In this document: positions 23,882 to 33,736 of the stretch, piece after piece
Numbering within the stretch: position 1 is the stretch's first letter
How the letters are laid out: each line of letters begins with the position of its first letter
NCBI GenBank assembly: GCA_028284905.1
Contig: JANQQU010000078.1
Location: forward strand, 1 to 57,139
Length of the DNA stretch: 57,139 nucleotides
Reading direction: 5' to 3'
Source of the DNA: Calditrichia bacterium
GTDB taxonomy: Bacteria; Calditrichota; Calditrichia; RBG-13-44-9; J075
Notes under the pieces: model-generated
The model's database searches: none
What the model saw: the letters and a program-made list of their open reading frames with translations, nothing else
Told to the model about the DNA's origin: nothing
Position numbers and translations under genes: made by a program

Positions 23882-25939
23882 TTATTCGCCGTCTGCCTCG
23901 GATTTCTCATCCTTCTTTTCTTCAGCATCTTCCTTTTTGTCGTCGGCTTTCTTCTTCCGTGTCGTCTTCTTCGGCTTAGCTTCGGCTTCAGCTTCTCCAG
24001 CCGGTGCTTCTTCAGCAGCAGCTTCTTCTTTAGCCTCTTCTTTAGCTTCAGCCGGTGCTTCTTCAGCAGCTTCTTCTTTATCTTTCTTTTTCGCAGAAGA
24101 CTTACGGCCTTTGCCTTCTTCCGGAGATTCTTCCAGTTCCGGCACGTCGTCGACCATTTCCTTCAGAGTGGTCGGCGTCAGGGAGTGTTCGGTGAGATAA
24201 TCATCGACAACTTCCTTTTCCTTACCCTTCAGGTATTCGGTAACAGAGAGAACGATTCTCTTGTTTTCCTTATCGAACTCAACAACAGCCAGCGGTAATT
24301 CATCACCGACTTTGAAGTGATCCGCAGCGCGTTTGATGTTGTTTTTGCCCAGTTCTTTCAGCGGCACAAAAGCATCTACGCCCAACGGCAGGCTGACGAT
24401 AACGCCTTTATCAATCAAGCGAACGATCTTGCCACGTACTTCAGTTTTTACCTGGTAAGCAGCTTCAAAGGCATTCCAGGGATTCTCTTCTACCTGCTTA
24501 TGACCAAGGGCAATGCGGCGTTCGTGCTTGTTGATATCCAGCACAACCACTTCGATCTCTTCGCCCTTGCGGATAACTTCACTTGGGTGGCGAATTTTAC
24601 GCGTCCAGGAGAGATCGGAAATGTGAACCAGTCCGTCAACGCCTTCTTCCAACTCAACAAAGGCACCAAACGGGGTCAGGTTACGTACAACACCCTTGTG
24701 CTTACTTTCAACCGGGTATTTGTTTTCAATATCTTCCCAGGGATCCGGCGTCAACTGCTTCAGACCGAGAGAGATTTTTCTTTCATCGGGTTCAATGCTG
24801 AGCAATACAGCTTCAACAATTTCACCTTCTTTAAGAATTTGTGCGGGATTTTTAATATGGTGAGACCAGCTCATTTCAGATACGTGGATCAGGCCTTCAA
24901 TGCCATGCTCCAGCTCTACAAATGCGCCGTAATCAGTCAAACTAACAACTTTTCCTTTAACTTTGGAGCCAACCGGGAAACGCTCGGCGATATTTTCCCA
25001 CGGATGTGGCTTCAGTTGCTTCAGACCGAGAGAAATACGAGATTTGTTCTCGTCGAAGTCGAGGATCATCACGTCAATCTCCTCATCGAGCTTCACCAGC
25101 TCGCTCGGATGATTTACGCGGCCCCAGGAAAGGTCTGTAATGTGGAGCAATCCGTCCACGCCACCAAGATCGATGAACACACCGAAATCGGTAATATTCT
25201 TGACAACACCGCGGCGCACCTGGCCTTTTTCCAGTGTTTTGAGAATATCGGAACGCTTGCTTTCCAGCTCTTTCTCAATAATCGCACGACGGGAAACAAC
25301 GATATTTTTCCGCTGTGCATTTACTTTTACAATCTTAAGGTTCAATCCTTTATTAACGAAAGCATCGAAATCGCGAATCGGCTTTACATCAACCTGGGAA
25401 CCAGGCAGGAATGCATCCACACCGTCCAGGTCTACAACAAAACCACCTTTGATGCGGCGGGTAATACGACCTTCGATTTGCTCTCCGCTTTCGTATTTGC
25501 TCATCAGGCGATCCCATGTGCGCAGGAAGTATACCTTGCGGCGGGAAACCTGAATGTTGCCATCAACATCTTCCGGAGATTCCAGGAATAATTCTACTTC
25601 GTCACCAACTTTGAATTTCTCGATATCGATAAACTCTTCGATGGGGAGAATACCTTCACTCTTGAAGCCCATATCCACAATTACATGGGTTGCACCGATT
25701 TCCGAAATTTGACCGGAAACGATTTCTTCTTCCTTGAATCTTTCAAAGCTCTTATCATAAAGCGCCATCAATTCTGCTGATTGTCCGCCGGTTTCTTCAG
25801 CCATCAGTCGTTCTAAATCTTCCAGTTTTACGACTTGACCGGGGGTAAATCCACCTTCCGTGGCGACTGCTTCCACAGCCTGGGTTTCAGTCTGAACTTC
25901 CTTGGTTTCAGCCTGTTCTTGTTTAACTTCGTCACTCAT
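23882..25939 (-). CDS. rpsA: 30S ribosomal protein S1
   Basis: A protein of 685 residues. Six S1 RNA-binding domains span about residues 70-560 (for example ISEIGATHVIVDMGFKSEG, FGVFIDLGGVDGLLH, YGAFVELEHGIEGLIH, FGAFVELEEGVDGLVH). It brings mRNA to the 30S subunit and unwinds structured leaders. An N-terminal Gln/Glu/Thr-rich extension of about 50 residues and a C-terminal tail of about 80 residues rich in Glu, Ala and Lys (from EESPEEGKG onward) make it longer than the 557-residue E. coli protein. GAGGAA lies 10 nt before the ATG. A terminator follows. It is monocistronic. Confidence 0.96.
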   Translation of the reverse strand: MSDEVKQEQAETKEVQTETQAVEAVATEGGFTPGQVVKLEDLERLMAEETGGQSAELMALYDKSFERFKEEEIVSGQISEIGATHVIVDMGFKSEGILPIEEFIDIEKFKVGDEVELFLESPEDVDGNIQVSRRKVYFLRTWDRLMSKYESGEQIEGRITRRIKGGFVVDLDGVDAFLPGSQVDVKPIRDFDAFVNKGLNLKIVKVNAQRKNIVVSRRAIIEKELESKRSDILKTLEKGQVRRGVVKNITDFGVFIDLGGVDGLLHITDLSWGRVNHPSELVKLDEEIDVMILDFDENKSRISLGLKQLKPHPWENIAERFPVGSKVKGKVVSLTDYGAFVELEHGIEGLIHVSEMSWSHHIKNPAQILKEGEIVEAVLLSIEPDERKISLGLKQLTPDPWEDIENKYPVESKHKGVVRNLTPFGAFVELEEGVDGLVHISDLSWTRKIRHPSEVIRKGEEIEVVVLDINKHERRIALGHKQVEENPWNAFEAAYQVKTEVRGKIVRLIDKGVIVSLPLGVDAFVPLKELGKNNIKRAADHFKVGDELPLAVVEFDKENKRIVLSVTEYLKGKEKEVVDDYLTEHSLTPTTLKEMVDDVPELEESPEEGKGRKSSAKKKDKEEAAEEAPAEAKEEAKEEAAAEEAPAGEAEAEAKPKKTTRKKKADDKKEDAEEKKDEKSEADGE

Positions 25940-26152
25940 CTAACAAATTCCTCGTTAATTAATGGTTTTATGCTTCCCTTCATTAGGAAGTCACAGCCGC
26001 CTAATATAAAGCCCCACCATCAGGTTTGCCAACAGTAAAAATAAAAATCCCTTTAAAATATCTCTTCAAACAGGATTTTTGCTGAAATCCGGAAGCACCT
26101 GTTGGAAAAAGGGTTTCAGAAGATGATTTTGGAAAATTCTTCGATTCTATTG

Positions 26153-26181
26153 TTGACAATTTTGATGAAAATCAATTTAAT
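26153..26181 (+). promoter_or_regulatory. Promoter of the M14 carboxypeptidase gene
   Basis: TTGACA (26153-26158), a 17-base spacer and TTTAAT (26176-26181). The spacer holds the dyad TTGAT-GAAA-ATCAA, which could bind a repressor between the two elements. The start would be near 26188, giving a leader of about 97 nt. The remainder of the 345-base gap (25940-26284) shows no gene. Confidence 0.65.
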
Positions 26182-26284
26182 AGAGAAGTATATAATGTAT
26201 GATAAAATACAGCGGATTGAACCCAATACGCCAAATGAGCGTTTAACGAGAATTAAGATGTTGGATTAACAAGTTCAGGGTTGA

Positions 26285-29200
26285 ATGATCACACCGAGAC
26301 TGCGCCGATATATTTTACTTTTTCTCCTGCTGCCCGTGCTATTGCTGGCCGAATGGCGTGATGGTGAGATGCGCATTCGCATCGACGATGTCACCCCCAG
26401 CGATATGAAGCGCATCATGGCACTTGGCATCGAAGTCGAACATATCCAGCTCCCTTCTCTTTACCTGTATGTTATTCCGCAAGAATATAGCCGCCTGCAG
26501 CAGTTGGGCATCTCGCCAGAGATCATTATTGCCGATATGGCCGCCTATACCCGACGACTAATGCAAAGCCAGGCAATCGCCGGCTATCACGATTATTATT
26601 CGGCGAATGCATTAACGGACAGTCTCGTTAGTCGTTATCCGACAATTATTCAAAAAGTCAGCTATGGCCTCAGCGTTGAAGGCCGTCAGCTTTTTGCGAT
26701 CAAAATCAGTGACAATGTTTTGCAGGACGAAGCAGAACCGGAAGTCGCTTTCGATGGCTGTCATCATGGCGATGAGATTATCAGCGGGGAAATTCTGATG
26801 ATGTTCATTGAAGAGCTTTGCCAGCGTTACGGCAAGGACAAACGCATCACCAAACTCGTCAATACCCGGGAAATCTGGATATTCCCATTTGTGAATCCGG
26901 ATGGCCGGCAATCGCTCACCCGGCGCAATGGCAACCATGTTGATCTTAACCGGGATTGGGGATATATGTGGGACAATTGGGGCGGCAGCAAGCTCCCCTA
27001 TTCCCAACCGGAAACCCGGGCAGTTTTCAACTGGCTAAACGATCATCAGTTTGTATTTATGCAATCTATCCATGCCGGCACGGAAATGATCTCCTATCCC
27101 TGGAGTTATCGTCCGAATGCCTGCCCGGACTATGCTGCAATTAATTTTCTCGCAACCAGCTATGCCAGCACCTCGGAATATGACATCCTTTATTATGGCC
27201 AGGGCTTCAAACAGCTATACCCGATAAACGGTAGTGCAAAGGACAGCTACTACGGTTTACGTGGTACGCTTAGCTGGACGATGGAGATTTCCGAAGACAA
27301 AGCTCCCGATGCAGACGACGTAAATAAATTTTACAAACGCAACCGGCCGGCAATGTTCAATCTACTGGAAATGGCAGGAAAAGGCGCTCATGGTAAAGTC
27401 GTTTCCGCAACGGATGCTTCGCCAGTCGCTGCAACAATCTGGTTTCGCAATGAAGAGAGCGAACTTTGGCCGGTATATTCCGATCCATTAGTTGGCGATT
27501 TCCATAAGATTCTTTTACCTGGTGAATACACTGTTAAAGTTTCCGCTAATGGTTTTCAGGAAAAAATAATATCGGGATTCATAGTGCCGGACAGCGGGCA
27601 GGCGACGCTCGATTTAGCATTACAGCCAAGCCCGGGGACATTCGGTTATCAGGTAATAGCCACTCGCATTCCCGGAAACAACTATTCCGATGAAGGACTC
27701 ACCTACCGGGCACTTGCTGCTCCCGACAATCGATACTATTCCCTGGGCAGAAATGGCTGGGTAATTATTGACATGGGCAAAACACTTTACGACCTTCCCG
27801 GCAACGATTTAAAAATTACAGATGGCAGTAAGTCGGAAGAGGGATTCCATTTATCTGTTGCCCGCCACTGGCAAGGGCCCTGGCAATTTATCGGCAGCGG
27901 CATTGGCAGCAGTGAATTTGATCTGGCAGATTATAACGTCAGTGAATTCCGCTATGTCCGCCTCGAAGATGACGCTGACGGCTTCTCCGGTACAGCGGAT
28001 GCTGGCTTTGATCTTGATGCTGTCGAAGGTGGGCTGCTTCACAGCGAAGAACCATATGTTATTGCTTCAGATTGGCGGGTAGCGGATACGCTGAGTAATT
28101 TTAATGGTGTATTTGAAGCCGGAGAAACTGTATCCCTGGTGATGACGCTGACGAATCCCGCCAATAATGCGGCAGAAAATCTGTCGGTGACTTTATCTTC
28201 CAATGACCCGCAATTAGAGGTTCTTTCCGCTAACTTTTTCGCGGATTTTATACCTGCGAACGGTAGTTTTCTTACAGATCAGATTCAATTACGGGCTTCT
28301 CCGGACATCGAAGTGCTAACGCATATCCCGCTGATGGTTGATATGAGAACTGAAGATGGAGAATCCTGGCGGCACTTGCTTACTTTGAAAGTTCACAGCG
28401 GCGCCCGTCTGCAGCTATCAGCAGATACCCTGGCATTTAACAAGGTCCTCGTTGACCAATCGCAAACGGCGGATTTAAATATTCGCAATGGCGGCCTGGA
28501 CACATTAAAGATTTTTCGTCTGGAAACCGGCAAGCAGCTATTTCTTACAGACGAAGCGCAAATGATCATTCCTCCGCAGCAGGAGAAAAATCTTCAGGTT
28601 TCTTTTCATACAACCGAAGAAGGAGCATTTGAAGATACATTGGTGATTTGGTCGAACGATCCGGCACATCCCCGGCAAACGGTTATCATGAGTGCGATTG
28701 CACAGCTTTCCCCGGAAATTCGTTTGGCGGTAGATTCTGTCGGCATTTCCCTGGCAACTCACGATCAGCATACGATTAATGTTTCCATTGCCAACGATGG
28801 CGCCGGTGAGCTGATATATGCTGCCTCATTGCCGGAATCGCGAATTTACGATAAGACACTGACGGCATACGAGATTCCCATTTTCAGCTACCATCTAACA
28901 CAAACAATTCCGGAAGCGACTGAGGCGACGCATTGGTTGACATTTTCGGAAGAAGAAATTCGGCCAATTGATTTTCGATCAACTTCACCGGCACAATTAA
29001 TTTCTTTTCCCGATGGATTTCCCTTTTTTGACCAGAGTTATTCAACGATAAAGATCCATGAAAATGGCTGGTTATCGCTACATCATTCGGAAAAAGACAG
29101 CAATATGATCACCGGGGACAGTCCAGCGCTATTAGCGCTACAGGATAAATTCGCTCTGCAAGGCAATAGCCGGGTTTACGTGGTCGAAAATGCCACCACG

Positions 29201-29914
29201 CAAGTCATCACCTGGGAAAACCTCATACAGGAAAGCAGCAGTAGCGTTGTCTCTTTCCAGGCAATTTTATTTACCACTGGTGATATTCGCTTTAACTATC
29301 AGCTACCGGAAGGCGTAGATCCGGGCTTCCAAACCGGGCTGCAGCCAGATGGTGATTATGAACTGCTTATTCCTGATGAGCCTTTAGCTGATGGACAATC
29401 CATTCTCTTTCGACGGCCATTGTCGGTTGTTATAGCGAATGCCGCACAATACCTCTCTCCCGGGGAACAGGCGACGATAAAGTTGCAAATTAATAGCAAC
29501 GCAGCACCGCTTGGTGAGTATAAAATCAATCTTGTCTTTCAGAGTAATGATCCGGAACAACCACTCCTGACGCTGCCGCTGCAGATCAACATCACAGAAG
29601 ATATTATTGCCACTGGTAATGAGAATGAGGTGCCGGAGAGCATTGTGCTTCATCAAAATTATCCCAATCCATTTAATCCGTTTACAACCATAATGTTTGA
29701 ATTACCGGAGCAATCACAGGTTCGTATGGTTGTTTACAATACGCTTGGGCAGGTTGTAAAAACATTAGTAGATGAAGAATTAGCCGCCGGCGATTACCGG
29801 GTCACCTGGGAAGGGAATAACGATATTGGGCAAGGGCTACCCAGTGGCATCTATTTTTATGAGTTAAAGGCGAAAGATTTTTCGAAGATTAAAAAGATGG
29901 TGCTGCTACACTAA
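26285..29914 (+). CDS. Secreted M14 zinc carboxypeptidase with type IX sorting tail
   Basis: A protein of 1209 residues. A signal peptide (to about 21) and propeptide-like region precede the M14 peptidase domain (about 105-365). Zinc ligands are His161 and Glu164 in CHHGDE and His near 263 in QSIHAG; the catalytic Glu is near 335 in WTMEISED. LNRDWG is the substrate carboxylate motif. A carboxypeptidase regulatory domain (about 370-450) follows, then beta-sandwich and ASPM/HYDIN-type modules (about 600-880) and further beta-rich modules. The last 85 residues are a type A sorting tail (NYPNPFNP, then GQVVKTL and SGIYFYEL) for type IX secretion. It likely degrades extracellular protein for nutrition. 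Confidence 0.93.
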   Translation: MITPRLRRYILLFLLLPVLLLAEWRDGEMRIRIDDVTPSDMKRIMALGIEVEHIQLPSLYLYVIPQEYSRLQQLGISPEIIIADMAAYTRRLMQSQAIAGYHDYYSANALTDSLVSRYPTIIQKVSYGLSVEGRQLFAIKISDNVLQDEAEPEVAFDGCHHGDEIISGEILMMFIEELCQRYGKDKRITKLVNTREIWIFPFVNPDGRQSLTRRNGNHVDLNRDWGYMWDNWGGSKLPYSQPETRAVFNWLNDHQFVFMQSIHAGTEMISYPWSYRPNACPDYAAINFLATSYASTSEYDILYYGQGFKQLYPINGSAKDSYYGLRGTLSWTMEISEDKAPDADDVNKFYKRNRPAMFNLLEMAGKGAHGKVVSATDASPVAATIWFRNEESELWPVYSDPLVGDFHKILLPGEYTVKVSANGFQEKIISGFIVPDSGQATLDLALQPSPGTFGYQVIATRIPGNNYSDEGLTYRALAAPDNRYYSLGRNGWVIIDMGKTLYDLPGNDLKITDGSKSEEGFHLSVARHWQGPWQFIGSGIGSSEFDLADYNVSEFRYVRLEDDADGFSGTADAGFDLDAVEGGLLHSEEPYVIASDWRVADTLSNFNGVFEAGETVSLVMTLTNPANNAAENLSVTLSSNDPQLEVLSANFFADFIPANGSFLTDQIQLRASPDIEVLTHIPLMVDMRTEDGESWRHLLTLKVHSGARLQLSADTLAFNKVLVDQSQTADLNIRNGGLDTLKIFRLETGKQLFLTDEAQMIIPPQQEKNLQVSFHTTEEGAFEDTLVIWSNDPAHPRQTVIMSAIAQLSPEIRLAVDSVGISLATHDQHTINVSIANDGAGELIYAASLPESRIYDKTLTAYEIPIFSYHLTQTIPEATEATHWLTFSEEEIRPIDFRSTSPAQLISFPDGFPFFDQSYSTIKIHENGWLSLHHSEKDSNMITGDSPALLALQDKFALQGNSRVYVVENATTQVITWENLIQESSSSVVSFQAILFTTGDIRFNYQLPEGVDPGFQTGLQPDGDYELLIPDEPLADGQSILFRRPLSVVIANAAQYLSPGEQATIKLQINSNAAPLGEYKINLVFQSNDPEQPLLTLPLQINITEDIIATGNENEVPESIVLHQNYPNPFNPFTTIMFELPEQSQVRMVVYNTLGQVVKTLVDEELAAGDYRVTWEGNNDIGQGLPSGIYFYELKAKDFSKIKKMVLLH

Positions 29915-29935
29915 CAAGACCACTCGCGTCAGTGA

Positions 29936-30595
29936 TCAAAACGGAATAATCCGCGATTTAATGCCGTAAACATTTTCCCGTAAAAAATTCAATTCATCAA
30001 TTTCATCCCTGCCGATAGTGCGGACATTTCCTAACTGTAATGCCGCCAGATAAGACTTCGCCGTATGTTCCATCGTCTCCAGCTTATGGCAAGCCTCCCG
30101 TAAGCTATTCCCCACAGTTAAGCTACCATGATGATCCAGCAAAAGGCAATCAGAACGATGAATTAGCTCGCGAATTGATGCCGGCACTTCCGGGGTCGAT
30201 GGACGGGCGTAGGGTGCAATAGGTATTTTGCCCAGTATGATGATACTTTCCGCCAGGATCGGTTCATCCAGTCCTTTTCCGGCCAGCATCAGGGCAATGC
30301 ATAATGGTGGATGGGCATGTACAACAGCTTTTACATCCGGGCGCTGCCGATAAACTTCCAAATGCATCAGAATTTCCGAAGACGCTTTCCGGTTACCGGC
30401 CAAATGGTTTCCCATCGTATCGATCGTTACCAAATCTTCAGGGGCTAAATCTCCCTTGCACAATCCACTGGGAGTAGCAAGAATTCTATCTTCATCCAGG
30501 CGGATGCTGAGATTTCCTTCCGTTGCGGAAATGTATCCCTTCTGGTAAATTCGCCGACCAATTTCAACGATTTCCTGCTGCGCTTGTCCGCTCAC
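29936..30595 (-). CDS. Class II aldolase/adducin family protein
   Basis: A protein of 219 residues. GNLSIRL near residue 29 and TPSGLCKGDL form the phosphate site, Glu at residue 76 region (SSEILMHLEVY) is the catalytic acid, and HAHPP (about 94-98) with HH near 155 are zinc ligands. This pattern fits L-fuculose-phosphate aldolase and relatives that split a phosphorylated sugar into dihydroxyacetone phosphate and an aldehyde. The true substrate is unknown; ribulose-phosphate epimerase-type or methylthioribulose dehydratase activities also occur in this fold. It is 11 bases downstream of the aminotransferase-like gene, same strand. Confidence 0.85.
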   Translation of the reverse strand: MSGQAQQEIVEIGRRIYQKGYISATEGNLSIRLDEDRILATPSGLCKGDLAPEDLVTIDTMGNHLAGNRKASSEILMHLEVYRQRPDVKAVVHAHPPLCIALMLAGKGLDEPILAESIIILGKIPIAPYARPSTPEVPASIRELIHRSDCLLLDHHGSLTVGNSLREACHKLETMEHTAKSYLAALQLGNVRTIGRDEIDELNFLRENVYGIKSRIIPF

Positions 30596-30606
30596 TTTTA
30601 CTCCTG

Positions 30607-31869
30607 TTACATTTCCGCCAGCACATTCAACAATCTGTCCAGTTCAGCAGTCGTATTGTAATGTACCGGGCCAACCCGAACCATGCCACCGCTTTCGCTG
30701 AGCCCCAGCGCATTTACAACTTCAACCGCGTAATAATCGCCATCCCAGACGAAAATATTTTCTTCAGCCAGTCGTTTGGCGATTTGCTGCGGGGTAAATC
30801 CTTCCCGGGTAAAGGCGATTGTCGGCACCCGCCATTCGAATTCAGCAGGATCTGTTACACCGTGTATTTTTACCCCGGGAATATTCGTTAAACCGGCAAT
30901 CAAATGCGCACTCAGTTTTTTCTCATAACTTCTTATCGCCATCATCCCGGCATGAATGTTCTGCTGACGGCCAGTGAAATGCGGCAGATCGGCTTGGAAT
31001 CCATTACCATACATCTCCCCTACCCAGGCAAGATACTCGATTGCGCCTAAAGTACCGGCCTGACCTTCGTAGCTGGGGGTACCTGTTTCGAATTTATACG
31101 GTGTTGCATCTTTGGCAGGGCGCACCTTATAAGCCGGGAGCTCCTCGAGAAGCGCTTCTTTTCCCCAAAGAATTCCCTGATGGCCGCCAAAGAATTTATA
31201 CACGGAGCAGGCGAGGAAATCGCAACCGATCGCCTGAACATCTGTCGGTCCATGGGGGACGTATTGAACGGCATCGATAAAGGAAAGCGCACCAGCCTCC
31301 CGCGCCATTGCAGCAATCTTTGTTACATCATTAATGGTCCCTAAAGCGTTGCTGGCATAAGTTGCCGCTACCAGCTTCACCGGGCCATTTAACAACCCTG
31401 TAAGTTTATCTAAATCAAAGCGATAGGTGTCGAGATTGAAAGGTAGCCATTTCACTTTTAAGCCGAGATCTTCCGCCAGGAGCAGCCAGGGATTCACATT
31501 CGCATCGTGATCCATCCGGGAAAGCACAATTTCATCACCAGCCTTGAACCATTTTCCCAGAGAGCGGGAAAGCGAGAGCGTCAGTGTGGTCATATTTGGA
31601 CCAAAAACAATTTCCCGGGGAGAGTTGGCATTGAGCAGTTCTGCAGTCGCCTGACGCGCCTCATCAGACAGGCGGGATGTTTCCAATGAGGTCCGAAAAT
31701 AACCACCGGAATTGGCATTCATATTCATAAAGTAATTATGGGTATTATCAATCACCCGTTGAGTAACCTGGGTACCGGCAGGGTTATCCAGATAAGTACG
31801 AACCCGACCGCTATCCTCCACCGCCAGTGATGGAAATTCCTTACGAATACGCTCAACATTATAACTCAT
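30607..31869 (-). CDS. Cysteine desulfurase-like PLP enzyme (class V aminotransferase)
   Basis: A protein of 420 residues with the class V aminotransferase fold. YLDNPAGTQ at the N-terminus, the central FIDAVQYVPHG PLP-binding motif and the Schiff-base lysine in CSVYKFFGGHQG are visible. Its layout matches the TIGR01976 cysteine desulfurase-like group, not the true IscS/SufS family, because the catalytic Cys loop near the C-terminus is not evident. Activity is therefore uncertain; cleavage of an amino acid such as cysteine or a related transamination is possible. It is followed closely by the class II aldolase gene. Confidence 0.85.
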   Translation of the reverse strand: MSYNVERIRKEFPSLAVEDSGRVRTYLDNPAGTQVTQRVIDNTHNYFMNMNANSGGYFRTSLETSRLSDEARQATAELLNANSPREIVFGPNMTTLTLSLSRSLGKWFKAGDEIVLSRMDHDANVNPWLLLAEDLGLKVKWLPFNLDTYRFDLDKLTGLLNGPVKLVAATYASNALGTINDVTKIAAMAREAGALSFIDAVQYVPHGPTDVQAIGCDFLACSVYKFFGGHQGILWGKEALLEELPAYKVRPAKDATPYKFETGTPSYEGQAGTLGAIEYLAWVGEMYGNGFQADLPHFTGRQQNIHAGMMAIRSYEKKLSAHLIAGLTNIPGVKIHGVTDPAEFEWRVPTIAFTREGFTPQQIAKRLAEENIFVWDGDYYAVEVVNALGLSESGGMVRVGPVHYNTTAELDRLLNVLAEM

Positions 31870-31959
31870 GACTGCTCCTTTAATTAGTAATCAAACTTCA
31901 TTGCAGTATAATATTTTCGGGAACGATTTAAAATATATTTCTTAACCGGTGTTTTGCTT

Positions 31960-32092
31960 CGTTGTTCGTTGTTCGTTCTTCGTTAAACGCTATGTTAAAG
32001 TGGCTTTCAAATCCCCCCATTTCATGTCTTTCCGTTTGTCTAGCATAGGGATCCAGCCCAACTAAAAAACGATCAACGAACAACGAACAACG
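31960..32092. repeat. Empty inverted-repeat element of GTTGTTC heptamers
   Basis: CGTTGTTCGTTGTTCGTT (31960-31977) and its exact complement (32075-32092) bound 97 bases of unique sequence. The match continues inward for seven bases with two mismatches. Each arm is a tandem array of a 7-mer. The element lies 9 bases from the stop of the pncB-like gene and holds no gene. The 231-base gap 31870-32100 contains nothing else that I can see. Confidence 0.75.
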
Positions 32093-32100
32093 ATCAACAA

Positions 32101-33657
32101 TCATTTCGCAGGGTTTTTCCGAAAAGAGCGCACCAGTCCATCGCGCATTTCCCACAGTTTCTGGGATATGGAAACATGATATATGTGCGGATTCATTAAG
32201 CGGCGAATTCCGGGGTCCAGTCGGCCAACATCCGCCTGCCGCACTTGACGGATCGTTTCGATATCCGGCAGGTCGTATACCCGCTTGCCATCCTTAAAAA
32301 TATCCACTAGCAGCGGTTCAATTCTGGAAATTTTAGTGCCGTCCATTTGTCGGCTCTTTGCGGCCTGCAACGGGTGTCGAAGGGTTAACTGATCCATGTC
32401 AGCCGGCTTTTCAGTATCCAACCCGATGAGGTCGGCAGTGGCATTGCCCCTTTTGTCGTAAAGGCGCCAAACTTTTTTATTGCCGGGATTTGGCGTTTTG
32501 CCCGGCGTTTCGGAAATCTTAATCGCAGGCACCCACTTTCCGTTGTTCTTCAGGCTCACCAGTTTGTAAACGCCACCAAGACTGGGCGCGCCATTGCTGG
32601 TTATTAACCGGGTGCCGACGCCATAAATCAGGCGTTGCAATAGATGATCCGGGTCGACGCCGTACCGCGGGGCTTCTTCCTGGATCTGAGTGGCAATTTG
32701 CCAAACAACCAGTTCATCCAGATTGTTGGATAAAACAATTGAGGTATCGGGAAAACCAGCGGCATTTAGCATTTTTGCCACCTGAATGCTTAGATAAGCG
32801 AGGTCACCGGAGTCCAGCCGAACACCGATTGGTTTATGTCCTTTTTTCTGAAGCTCTTCGAACACTTTAATTGCATTTGGCACGCCGCTGTTCAGGGTAT
32901 CGATCGTGTCCACCAGCAGCACACAATCATCGGGGTAAACCTCCGCATATGCCCGGAATGCCTCCAGCTCCCCCTCTCCCATTGCCAAAAATGTCTGGAT
33001 CATACTATGCGCATGGGTACCCTTCGGTGGATATCCAAGCACATGGGAAATACCAACATTCGAGGTAAAGTCCGCTCCCCCGATTAACGCAGCACGAGCG
33101 CCGGCATTGGCTCCCAGTCCATGGGCGCGGCGCAGACCGAATTCGAGCATTAGCTGACCGTTGCCGCTTTCCCGAATTCTCGCTGCCTTGGTTGCGATAA
33201 GTGTCTGGAAATTTAATTGATTCAAAAGGGCTGTTTCGAGAATTTGCGCAATCCCCAACGGACCGCGAACAATTGTTAACGGCACATTGGGATGAACCAC
33301 CCGTCCTTCCGGAATCGCCTGCAACGACAATCGTTGTAAATTGAAATCATTCTTCAGCCATTTCAGAAAAGCTTCATCAAACATCGGTTTTCCGACGTGA
33401 TTCTTCTGCTGACGGAGTAAGGCAATATCTGCCTCGCGAAAAGCTGCTGTTTCCATCCAGTCCAGCAACCATTCTAACCCGGCATTGATACAATAACCTG
33501 CCTGATGCATGCCGTAATTGGGATAGCTGCGAAAGAAATGATCAAAGAGCGCCTCTTTCTCATGCAGTCCCATCCGGAAATAAACCTGCCCCATCGTCAA
33601 TTGATACTGATCGGTAAAAAGAATTCCCTCTGCAATAGCGCGATCGGTTGCTTTCAT
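32101..33657 (-). CDS. pncB: Nicotinate phosphoribosyltransferase
   Basis: A protein of 518 residues that converts nicotinate and PRPP to nicotinate mononucleotide, the first committed step of NAD salvage. [14 protein letters not shown] at the N-terminus is the family start motif. HAHSMIQTF holds the phosphorylated or catalytic His region and DSGDLAYLS the PRPP/phosphate site. [22 protein letters not shown] is the C-terminal ligand loop (residues about 338-360). Its neighbour upstream is a nicotinamidase-like hydrolase that would supply nicotinate, so the two probably form a salvage operon. The stop codon sits 9 bases from the heptamer element. Confidence 0.93.
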   Translation of the reverse strand: MKATDRAIAEGILFTDQYQLTMGQVYFRMGLHEKEALFDHFFRSYPNYGMHQAGYCINAGLEWLLDWMETAAFREADIALLRQQKNHVGKPMFDEAFLKWLKNDFNLQRLSLQAIPEGRVVHPNVPLTIVRGPLGIAQILETALLNQLNFQTLIATKAARIRESGNGQLMLEFGLRRAHGLGANAGARAALIGGADFTSNVGISHVLGYPPKGTHAHSMIQTFLAMGEGELEAFRAYAEVYPDDCVLLVDTIDTLNSGVPNAIKVFEELQKKGHKPIGVRLDSGDLAYLSIQVAKMLNAAGFPDTSIVLSNNLDELVVWQIATQIQEEAPRYGVDPDHLLQRLIYGVGTRLITSNGAPSLGGVYKLVSLKNNGKWVPAIKISETPGKTPNPGNKKVWRLYDKRGNATADLIGLDTEKPADMDQLTLRHPLQAAKSRQMDGTKISRIEPLLVDIFKDGKRVYDLPDIETIRQVRQADVGRLDPGIRRLMNPHIYHVSISQKLWEMRDGLVRSFRKNPAK

Positions 33658-33736
33658 AATTATTGCCTCATAAAGGTGAATTGGAAACCGGATGTTTTAC
33701 TTCCCTGCAACGCTCTCCGGATAAATGGAAACTTGA

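Noticed and set aside
24317-25591. 424-codon ORF antisense to rpsA
   Set aside because: It is a long shadow of the strongly biased S1 coding sequence. It has no ribosome binding site and no recognisable domain.
31928-32155. 75-codon minus-strand ORF over the heptamer element
   Set aside because: Its sequence is the translation of the inverted repeats and it overlaps the pncB stop.
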